A stretch of 21,827 bases of DNA from Thermoleophilia bacterium (GTDB lineage: Bacteria > Actinomycetota > Thermoleophilia > Gaiellales > Gaiellaceae). The position numbers were made by a program, and so were the translations under genes. The notes beneath the pieces are model-generated. The model worked only from the letters and a program-made list of their open reading frames with translations. It had not been told where the DNA came from and made no database searches. Every line of letters starts with the position of its first letter. Within the stretch, counting starts at the first letter, position 1. The stretch lies in assembly GCA_014534415.1 (NCBI GenBank), contig JACVRM010000017.1, forward strand, positions 1 through 21,827, given 5' to 3'. Shown one piece after another: positions 1-4,857 of the stretch.

Positions 1-261
1 CGCATAGCGCTGTGGAGAGGGTGAACGAGATGCGGACAACGTCAACGCTTCGGCCACACACGCAGCGGAAACTCGGCGGCTCGGCCTGAACCGGCCTTTG
101 CAGGATGTTTGCGAGCGCCGATGCCCGGACTCGAACCGCGGGCATCGGCCGTGTACGCGCTTGTATCTCACCGCACAACCTCTCGGTCTCTGGAGCGGCC
201 CCGTCGTCGTCACAATGGACAACGAAGAGGACGACTGAAGCCGCATGGTTACGCGGAATAG
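1..261. other. Intergenic/degenerate stretch at left edge
   Basis: No convincing intact gene. A short open frame at 3-89 (plus) ends in TGA and could be the C-terminal tail of a gene cut by the window edge, but it is too short to identify. The stretch also holds a tRNA-Thr-like T-arm (117-138), listed separately, and leads into the integrase remnant. Confidence 0.4.
117..138 (-). repeat. Short third copy of the tRNA-Thr 3' end (att-like)
   Basis: These 22 bases match the 3' end of the tRNA-Thr gene at 4725-4746 in 21 of 22 positions (T at 122 instead of C). They include the T-loop signature GGTTCGAGTC read on the minus strand. The match stops after the T-arm, so this is not a functional tRNA. 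The bases that follow (GGGCATCGGC) are the inverse of the beginning, giving a 10-bp hairpin, so part of the similarity could be secondary. It is most simply read as an older displaced attachment-site copy. Confidence 0.45.
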
Positions 262-492
262 GGATTACTACAGTCCCGAATCCGTCGCCAGGAGGGCAGG
301 AATCCCGCGGAGATCGCGGAGCAGATGGGCCACTCGCTCCAGACGCTGCTCAGCACGTACACGCACCTCATGGACGAGCTACGGGGGAAGCCGAGGCGCT
401 CCGCGGAGGCCCTCGTCCGGACCGAACGTGCTCAGAGTGTTCCTCAAAAGTTCCCTCGGGCCGGATCAGGCGGTTCGAGGAAGAACACCTGA
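262..492 (+). pseudogene. Tyrosine recombinase (phage-type integrase), C-terminal remnant
   Basis: The frame opens after a TAG at 259-261 and runs to TGA at 490-492. Its product contains NPAEIAEQMGHSLQTLLSTY followed by THLMDEL. This is the end of the catalytic domain of phage-type tyrosine recombinases: the GHS box with the second conserved His (codon 331-333) and the nucleophilic Tyr (codon 358-360) in STYTHL. The catalytic Arg-Lys-HxxR part and the whole DNA-binding half are absent, and no suitable start codon or upstream frame restores them, so the gene is dead. It ends 40 bases before the tRNA-Thr half copy at 531, the usual place of an integrase gene beside its attachment site. The family call is solid. 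Which element it belonged to is inferred. Confidence 0.8.
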
Positions 493-500
493 GAGACGAG

Positions 501-524
501 AAAGCCCGCCGTAGCGGGCACTTT
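501..524 (-). terminator. Hairpin terminator downstream of the tRNA-Thr half copy
   Basis: On the minus strand a stem GCCCGC, loop TACG, stem GCGGGC is followed by TTTCTC. It lies 7 bases beyond the 3' end of the displaced tRNA-Thr half, as a native tRNA terminator would. It also sits just after the integrase remnant stop, so it could serve both strands. Confidence 0.6.
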
Positions 525-530
525 CTGAAG

Positions 531-573
531 AGCCGACGCCCGGACTCGAACCGGGGGACCCCTTCATTACGAG
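531..573 (-). repeat. tRNA-Thr 3'-half copy, probable attachment-site duplicate
   Basis: This 43-base segment repeats the 3' half of tRNA-Thr(CGU) from the discriminator base to within the anticodon (4724-4765). The only difference is one extra G in the run at 553-557. Identity stops abruptly after the anticodon, and the 5' half is missing. Direct repeats of a tRNA 3' half beside an integrase remnant are the classic trace of a tyrosine-recombinase element that used the tRNA gene as attB. The orientation is as expected: the intact tRNA lies at one end and the displaced half at the other, about 4.2 kb away. Confidence 0.8.
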
Positions 574-914
574 GGAAAGACAAGTTAGGGGACCCGCGTC
601 CACTCGCGGGCACACGCGGGCACGTTTTCCCTGGAGATCAGCCAGTTGCAGTGTTCGACTAACGGACGCAAGTGCCCGCCCGCGCCCGAGCTGCCGTACC
701 CATTTTGTACCCAGACGGCGTGCACGTGCTGCCTCGCCGCAACACGTTCCCCAAACACCCTGCGGTCCGGCTCGCCAGTAGGACAACACCCCGTCTAGAC
801 TGGGACGAAGAAGATCGGGCGACGCGCGCAGCTTCACGCCGACCTCACGATGCTCGCCCGCTTGGGGCAGGCGCTCGTCCGAGCGCGGGCTATGCCGCTC
901 GCAGCGTAGTTGGC
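574..914. other. Gene-free stretch with short repeats
   Basis: I see no supported gene. The stretch contains two tandem CGCGGGCAC copies (605-613 and 615-623), an inverted GTGCCCGC (672-679) and a GTACCC direct repeat with 11-base period (696-701, 707-712). Such repeats beside an att core may be recombinase arm sites. Long open frames here on both strands lack recognisable protein character. Confidence 0.5.
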
Positions 915-1343
915 TCATGGCTGGCGGAACCCTGTCTGTACGCGAGCGGCCTGTGCTGCCTTTGCTTCCGCCTCCGCGCGGAGGCGGTCTGCGTAGGTCA
1001 GCTCGTCGATGAGTCCCTGGATCCATCCCTGCAGCCTCCGAAGGCTCAGTTGCGCTTCATGTGCAGCTTCGGCCAACCGCTGATTCGGGACGCTGTCGCT
1101 CGGTCCGAGGCTTCCTGGCGGCTCCTCCAGGATTGGAAACAGGCGATTGAACTCATTACGTAGCTGATCTAGCCCGGGCTGGCCCAAGATTTCCAGCATT
1201 TCGTCGCGGAGGCGCAGGTACGTCCGCACGAGAGCGCCGCCCGCTTGATACGTCGCCTCCGTCTGTGCCGCGGTAGTCACCATGGCTTGCATCCGGAGGA
1301 GTCGACCGAAGTCGAGTCGTTTGGTGGTGTCTGAGGCTCCCAT
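915..1343 (-). CDS. Hypothetical helical protein, 142 aa
   Basis: I do not recognise the family. The product is soluble, rich in Leu, Gln, Arg and Glu, and appears mostly alpha-helical. One helical stretch lies around residues 30-75 (TYLRLRDEMLEILG, then DQLRNEFNRLF) and an amphipathic, possibly coiled-coil C-terminus at 95-135 contains ADRLRAEAEAKAAQAARV. There is no signal peptide or membrane segment. The ATG at 1343 was chosen because upstream sequence in the same frame is low-complexity Arg/Ser/Pro of shadow type. A weak AGGG lies only a few bases ahead. The start codon sits inside a 16-bp palindrome (1339-1354) that could be an operator. It is cargo of the tRNA-Thr island. Protein-like composition supports it; function is unknown. 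Confidence 0.55.
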   Translation of the reverse strand: MGASDTTKRLDFGRLLRMQAMVTTAAQTEATYQAGGALVRTYLRLRDEMLEILGQPGLDQLRNEFNRLFPILEEPPGSLGPSDSVPNQRLAEAAHEAQLSLRRLQGWIQGLIDELTYADRLRAEAEAKAAQAARVQTGFRQP

Positions 1344-1354
1344 AGCCCTATGGG
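1339..1354. promoter_or_regulatory. Palindrome over the start codon of the 142-aa gene
   Basis: CCCATAG-CC-CTATGGG has 7-bp perfect arms and a 2-base centre, and it overlaps the ATG of the minus-strand gene. It may be an operator (autoregulation) or an mRNA hairpin masking initiation. The repeat itself is visible; the function is inferred. Confidence 0.35.
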
Positions 1355-1465
1355 ACCACACTCGGCGTCCCGCCGAGTTTCGCCAAACCCTCCTAGCGGC
1401 TCGCGCCAGGCGCGCAGTGTCACTCAGTCGCAGACGATGCCGGTCCCGCCGAAACGGAGATTCGC

Positions 1466-1627
1466 GTGCCTCGCTCGAGCACTTCCTCGTCTGCGAGCTG
1501 TGCAAAGCCGTCAGCTTCGACGGACGCGGGTGGCGGGCCGACCGGGTGGGCAGACGATGACGGGTTCGGCGAGCCGGAGGAGGTGCTCGTCTACTGCTCG
1601 GCGTGCTCCGAGCGCGAGTTCGGATGA
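1466..1627 (+). pseudogene. Frameshifted small zinc-ribbon protein
   Basis: A GTG start at 1466 follows GGAG by 6 bases and is in frame with the TGA at 1625-1627. Recognisable protein, however, alternates between frames. Positions about 1477-1551 read LEHFLVCELCKAVSFDGRGW in one frame. Positions about 1554-1627 read EEVLVYCSACSEREFG in the other, which is the frame of the GTG. Joined, they give one short zinc ribbon with two CxxC pairs and a C-terminal EREFG, a style I associate with small thermoleophilian proteins. One lost base near 1473-1476 and one gained near 1552 would explain it. The 3' end overlaps a possible minus-strand gene (1591-1872). It is either a decayed gene or carries sequencing errors. 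Confidence 0.5.
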
Positions 1628-1872
1628 TCTCGGTCAGGCGGCGCGGCTGGGGCACGCGTGAGAAACTCAAGGAGTTCGTCGCGCCTCGGCAACATGTCGA
1701 CGAGGCGCAGCAGCCGGGCGACAAGGTCAGTTTCTTCGCCGAGGAGCAGCGAGCCGTGCAAGCGGGCCTGGTCTGCGCTGCGATCGGTAGTCGGCTCTAC
1801 GCGCGCTTCTCCAGGTGAGTAGCCCTTGCGCGCGAGCGTCCGGTTCGCCGTTTCGATCAGCACCGCGTCCAC
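1591..1872 (-). CDS. Possible small hypothetical protein, 93 aa
   Basis: No family is recognised. The frame reads as plausible protein from VDAVLIETANRTLARKGYSP to a helical LLRLVDMLPRRDELLEFLT, with a charged, Pro/Asp/Ser-rich tail. The frame is open further upstream to 2001, but that part is Arg/Pro-rich and shadow-like. The GTG at 1872 has a GGAG 11 bases ahead, a loose but usable spacing. The gene shares its strand with the 142-aa gene downstream and overlaps the zinc-ribbon remnant antisense, so only one of the two is likely functional there. Existence is uncertain. Confidence 0.35.
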   Translation of the reverse strand: MDAVLIETANRTLARKGYSPGEARVEPTTDRSADQARLHGSLLLGEETDLVARLLRLVDMLPRRDELLEFLTRAPAAPPDRDHPNSRSEHAEQ

Positions 1873-2030
1873 AGTGGCTGCATCTCCGCTAGCGGCGAGG
1901 ACAAACGGGCGGAACCAAAACGCAATGCATGGCGACCGCTGCAACAGCCGCTGACGATCGAACGAAGCCCCGAACCGAATTGGGTGCCGCGGCGAACGCA
2001 TCGCGTCAACTACCTCTGAAGGGGGTCGAA

Positions 2031-2717
2031 ATGAAACGTCTCACCATCCTCGGTGTGGCGGTGCTATCGGTGCTCGCCTTGGCAGCGATTGCGTTCGCCG
2101 GCACTGGTTCGAGGGGCGGATCCGAGGCCGCAAGCACGCATGCCCACGCCGCACCCTCGGCGACCATGCAGACCAGCGCGGCAGATCTGCGCGTCGCGCT
2201 AAACCGGCTGTTCGGAGAGCATGCACTGCTCGCAATCGCGGCGACGCAGAGCGGCTACTCGGGCGGCAAGGACTTTCCCGCGCTCGCAAGAGCCCTCGAC
2301 CGCAATAGCATCGAACTCGCGAACGCAATCGGGTCCGTCTACGGCGCTACGGCGCGCAAGGAATTCCTGAACGGCAAGTTCATGTGGCGCGACCACATCA
2401 AGTTCTTCGTCAACTACACCGTCGCGAAAGTGCAGAAGAACAAGCCGGCACAGAAGCGGGCCGTGGACAACCTCAAGGGCTACATCGGCAAGTTCAGCAA
2501 CTTCCTCGCTACGGCGACCGGCCTTCCGTCCTCGGCGCTGCGGGCCTCGATCACCGAGCACGTCACCCAACTCAAGGGACAGCTCGACGCGTACGCGGCC
2601 GGCAAGTACGGGCGCTCCTACGTGATCACGCGAAACGCGTACAAGCACATGGGCATGACCGCCGACACGCTGTCGGCTGCGATCGTCAAGAAATTTCCCG
2701 ACAAGTTCGGCGGCTAG
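2031..2717 (+). CDS. Secreted helical protein of unknown function, 228 aa
   Basis: The ATG at 2031 follows GAAGGGGG by 5 bases. An earlier in-frame start at 1929 would put the signal peptide internally, so 2031 is preferred. Residues 1-24 form a signal peptide (MKRL, then a Leu/Ala/Val core, AFA cleavage region), followed by a Ser/His/Ala linker to about 45. The rest is helical and looks like two related units. Unit one (about 48-130) carries LFGEHALLAIAATQSGY, a SIELANAIGSVYG helix and WRDHIKFFVNYTVA. Unit two (about 150-228) carries ITEHVTQLKGQLDAYAAGKY and DTLSAAIVKKFPDKF. Exported proteins of this look, sometimes fused to copper amine oxidase-like domains, occur in Gram-positives; their role is unsettled. 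There are no cysteines or catalytic signature. Likely an exported soluble protein; function unknown. Confidence 0.85.
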   Translation: MKRLTILGVAVLSVLALAAIAFAGTGSRGGSEAASTHAHAAPSATMQTSAADLRVALNRLFGEHALLAIAATQSGYSGGKDFPALARALDRNSIELANAIGSVYGATARKEFLNGKFMWRDHIKFFVNYTVAKVQKNKPAQKRAVDNLKGYIGKFSNFLATATGLPSSALRASITEHVTQLKGQLDAYAAGKYGRSYVITRNAYKHMGMTADTLSAAIVKKFPDKFGG

Positions 2718-2730
2718 CCAGCCGCAACGG

Positions 2731-2756
2731 GAGGGGGCGGCCAGCGCCGCCCCTCT
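2731..2756 (+). terminator. GC hairpin after the secreted helical protein gene
   Basis: A 7-bp stem GGGGCGG (2734-2740) pairs with CCGCCCC (2747-2753) across a 6-base loop, 14 bases after the stop codon. There is no T tract, so it may be a weak or Rho-assisted terminator. Confidence 0.45.
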
Positions 2757-2885
2757 CCAACCCGCGCGCCGTGACTCGTCCAGCGTGCCGCCGCGCATCG
2801 CCGTTGAATTGACCGTCGCGGTAACGCGCAGGCCGAGCGAGCTGCTCGATGCAGGAGTCGTCCGCTCAAGCAGAAACCTGGCCGA

Positions 2886-3119
2886 ATGCCACTCCCCGAG
2901 CGGCCACAGTGGGACGCTTGGATGGTCTATACGGCTGCCGCGGTCGTGTTCGTCGTCGCCGCGTCTCAGGCGGCGGTTCTCGGTGCGCTCGTCATGCTCT
3001 TGTCGCTGCTGCTCTTCGTCGGCACGGCGTGGTTCGTCGACTCGATGAAGAATCAGCCGGCAGCCTGGCGGCGATTCATCCGACGTCTCCTCTCCATGAG
3101 CGCACACGCGCGCCACTAA
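2886..3119 (+). CDS. Small two-helix membrane protein, 77 aa
   Basis: Unrecognised family. Residues 13-34 (around MVYTAAAVVFVVAASQAAVL) and 34-52 (LGALVMLLSLLLFVGTAWFV) are strongly hydrophobic and form one long or two adjacent membrane segments. A basic C-terminus follows (WRRFIRRLL, residues 60-68), expected on the cytoplasmic side. No strong ribosome binding site precedes the ATG at 2886. An internal ATG at residue 13 would give a 65-aa version. It lies in the same direction as the secreted helical protein but behind a hairpin. A strong terminator follows 29 bases after the stop. Hydrophobic patterning supports it as real; its role cannot be told. Confidence 0.6.
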   Translation: MPLPERPQWDAWMVYTAAAVVFVVAASQAAVLGALVMLLSLLLFVGTAWFVDSMKNQPAAWRRFIRRLLSMSAHARH

Positions 3120-3147
3120 TGGCCTGAAGGGGCGTCGCAGGACGTCA

Positions 3148-3182
3148 GGCGTGCCGGCCGCGGCAACCGCAGCCGGCACGCC
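3148..3182. terminator. Bidirectional terminator between convergent genes
   Basis: An 11-bp perfect stem GGCGTGCCGGC (3148-3158) pairs with GCCGGCACGCC (3172-3182). Inside it is a second short stem (GCGG-CAA-CCGC). It lies between the stop codons of the small membrane protein (plus) and the TolB-like protein (minus). The U tract is poor, as is common in GC-rich actinobacteria. Confidence 0.75.
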
Positions 3183-3188
3183 TATCCG

Positions 3189-4091
3189 CTATGGCCGCCA
3201 GGAAGGGTCGCTCCCGGTGCGGACCTTGCGGTGGCCGCTTCCGTCAGGGTCGATCACGTAGACGGCGCTCGCGCCGTGCGGCAACGGCGTTCCGAGGTAC
3301 GCGATCGTGGAACCGTCTGGCGACCAGCGGGGCAGAATGTCGTCGCGCCCCGGGGCGCGCGTCACGCGCCGCTGGCTCTTGCCATCGGCGGCCATCACGT
3401 AAAGCTCCTGCTGGCCATCGCGGTTCGTGGAGAAAGCGATCTGCGTACCGTCGGGCGACCATGCAGGCGTGCCCTCGTCGCCCGGGCGTCGTTCGCTCCC
3501 CCGCGTGAATGTGAGGCGCCGCAGGCCCTTCCCGTCCGGACGGACGCGGTAGAGATCCATGTTGAAATAGCCGAGCCGGTTGCTCGCAAAGACGATCCAG
3601 CGTCCGTCCGGCGACCAGCTCGGCGTCGTGTCCATCACGATTCGACTCGTATTGGTCAGCCGCCGAAGGCTGGTGCCGTCGGCATTCACGACGTAGAGCT
3701 CGTGCTCGCCTCCCGCCCGGTTGGACGCGAAGACGATTCGCCGGCCGTCGGGTGACCAGGCGGGTGTGGTGTCGACGCCACGGTTGCGCGTCAGCTGGCG
3801 TACGGCAGCCCCGGAGGCCGTAGCGACGTACAGCTCGTCGTCGCCATCACGGTCGCTGACGAAAAGGAGCCGCTTACCGTCCGGCGACCAGACGGGGAAG
3901 TAGTCGGACGCCGCGTTGCGCGTCAGCTGGCGCAAGGCGAAGCCGTCCTCGCGAATCACGTAGATCTCGCTGTCGCCGCCGCGCGTGATCGACACGGCGA
4001 GCTGACGAGCCGACGTCTGCGCTGTCCCGGCAGGCAACGCGATCGCAAGGGCGAGAGCGAAGGTCGACAGGAGAATCGTTGCGCGCACCAT
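3189..4091 (-). CDS. Secreted TolB-like beta-propeller protein (PD40 repeats), 300 aa
   Basis: Residues 1-25 are a signal peptide (MVRATILLSTFALALAIALP, then AGTAQ). The mature part is built from about six PD40/WD40-like repeats. Each has an xLYV strand, an RxLTR turn and a WSPDG motif, seen five times (FPVWSPDGKR, TPAWSPDGRR, TPSWSPDGRW, TPAWSPDGTQ, LPRWSPDGST), with a final DPSW. This is the fold of the TolB C-terminal propeller. No N-terminal TolB domain, protease or kinase domain is fused, so it is a propeller-only exported protein, probably binding a protein or polysaccharide partner. The ATG at 4091 is preceded by GGAAGGAG at 7 bases. It stands alone on the minus strand inside the tRNA-Thr island. 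The fold is certain; the partner is unknown. Confidence 0.9.
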   Translation of the reverse strand: MVRATILLSTFALALAIALPAGTAQTSARQLAVSITRGGDSEIYVIREDGFALRQLTRNAASDYFPVWSPDGKRLLFVSDRDGDDELYVATASGAAVRQLTRNRGVDTTPAWSPDGRRIVFASNRAGGEHELYVVNADGTSLRRLTNTSRIVMDTTPSWSPDGRWIVFASNRLGYFNMDLYRVRPDGKGLRRLTFTRGSERRPGDEGTPAWSPDGTQIAFSTNRDGQQELYVMAADGKSQRRVTRAPGRDDILPRWSPDGSTIAYLGTPLPHGASAVYVIDPDGSGHRKVRTGSDPSWRP

Positions 4092-4148
4092 GCCGGCGCT
4101 CCTTCCATCGAAGTTTGTCGATCATTTAAACGAGGCGCGCCGCGCCGC

Positions 4149-4208
4149 CTATTCCGCCCGCTCGTCGAATGGACCACCGCAGTAAGTGCAGTAGCTCGAC
4201 AAGCCCAC
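4149..4208 (-). pseudogene. CxxC zinc-knuckle micro-ORF or gene remnant, 19 codons
   Basis: A GTG-initiated frame just after a TAA codes for SSYCTYCGGPFDERAE and stops at TAG (4149-4151). The YCxYCGxPFDERA ending resembles the C-terminal zinc-ribbon tail of larger bacterial proteins. The complete protein is missing, and no clear ribosome binding site is seen. It is most likely the end of a lost gene; a microprotein is possible. Confidence 0.25.
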
Positions 4209-4333
4209 CGAACGTTATTCCGGTTGTCGCACGGTGGCTTACGCCAGGGGGCGCGCCGATGGATCGCGGGCTTCGTGCGCCCCGTATCGCCGGGCGCTTG
4301 TCGGATCCGACCACATTCCGACCACTAAGGTCA

Positions 4334-4355
4334 AGAGGTCCCTTTCGGAGCCTCT
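4334..4355 (-). terminator. Possible terminator behind the tRNA-Val half
   Basis: On the minus strand AGAGG pairs with CCTCT around a TCC-GAAA-GGG hairpin, with one C/A mismatch. It begins about 30 bases after the 3' end of the tRNA-Val half, as a terminator carried along with it would. There is no T tract. Confidence 0.3.
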
Positions 4356-4385
4356 CACATCAGCGAAAACGGCTTGGTCATGCGA

Positions 4386-4427
4386 TGGGCGGTGCCGGGC
4401 TCGAACCAGCGACCTCCTGCTTGTAAG
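4386..4427 (-). pseudogene. tRNA-Val(UAC) 3'-half remnant
   Basis: Read on the minus strand this begins with the anticodon loop CTTACAA and continues with GCAGG, a T-arm (GCTGG-TTCGAGC-CCGGC) and an acceptor strand ACCGCCC plus discriminator A. The T-stem pairs fully. The 5' half (acceptor, D-arm, anticodon 5' stem) is absent: GTT replaces the expected stem bases. Truncation exactly at the anticodon loop is what integration into a tRNA gene leaves behind, so this is probably a displaced attachment site of an element that used a tRNA-Val gene not present in this window. Confidence 0.7.
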
Positions 4428-4691
4428 AACTACCCCTCCTGGCGCGAGTCGGCTCTATGCGGCTTCACTGACCCGAATTCCGACCGACCCGCACACCAAC
4501 CACCCCGCGAAAAGTTCACGGCGTCGCGCCCCGCGTCGCCGTTCCCTCGCTCGCTACGGTGCGGTTGTCGAGCGCCGTGTCGATTTTCTTCGAGGACGCT
4601 TGGCGACGATGCGGTCCAGGGAAGTTGTCTACCGCCGCTGTTCATACAAACGTCACACGCGCGGCATGCTCCGGCCCAACTCGATTGGAGA

Positions 4692-4718
4692 GGAAGTCGC
4701 TATTTCCAGCGACTTTCC
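4692..4718 (-). terminator. tRNA-Thr terminator hairpin
   Basis: AAGTCGCT (4694-4701) pairs with AGCGACTT (4708-4715), with flanking GG/CC extending the stem. It begins 6 bases after the tRNA 3' end and is followed on the minus strand by TCTCC. It resembles in position and tail the hairpin behind the displaced half copy at 501-524. Confidence 0.6.
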
Positions 4719-4723
4719 GTTCA

Positions 4724-4796
4724 AGCCGACGCCCGGACTCGAACCGGGGACCCCTTCATTACGAGTGAAGTGCTCTACCAGCTGAGCTACGTCGGC
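4724..4796 (-). tRNA. tRNA-Thr (anticodon CGU)
   Basis: A complete cloverleaf. The acceptor GCCGACG pairs with CGTCGGC. The D-stem is GCTC/GAGC, the anticodon stem CTTCA/TGAAG with loop CTCGTAA (anticodon CGU, reads ACG) and the T-arm CCCGG-TTCGAGT-CCGGG, with a discriminator base at 4724. CCA is not encoded. A TACAAT -10 box lies 9 bases upstream. The 3' half is duplicated at 531-573 and partly at 117-138, marking it as the target of an integrating element. Confidence 0.95.
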
Positions 4797-4805
4797 GCGC
4801 GTCGC

Positions 4806-4811
4806 ATTGTA
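4806..4811 (-). promoter_or_regulatory. -10 box of the tRNA-Thr promoter
   Basis: TACAAT on the minus strand (5 of 6 to TATAAT) lies 9 bases before the tRNA 5' end. The expected -35 area has only a poor match (GGAACT region). It sits right after the stop of the amylase gene, so the tRNA can be transcribed on its own. Confidence 0.5.
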
Positions 4812-4857
4812 GCCCTCCTCCTACGCGAGTTCCGCCGCGCGCGACATAAGCAGAATG

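Larger units (their letters stand above)
4209..4723. other. Gene-free stretch next to tRNA-Thr
   Basis: No supported protein gene. It holds a tRNA-Val 3'-half (4386-4427), a possible terminator behind it (4334-4355) and the tRNA-Thr terminator (4692-4718). The open frames across 4430-4700 lack protein-like composition and have no ribosome binding sites. Confidence 0.5.

Noticed and set aside
117..150. Possible complete tRNA at the left edge
   Set aside because: Only the T-arm and acceptor-like end are present; no anticodon arm or D-arm can be folded.
672..1163. Plus-strand open frame of 163 codons
   Set aside because: No ribosome binding site and shadow-like composition; overlaps the 142-aa minus-strand gene.
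2199..3179. Minus-strand open frame of 326 codons
   Set aside because: It crosses two better supported plus-strand genes and a terminator and shows no protein-like pattern.
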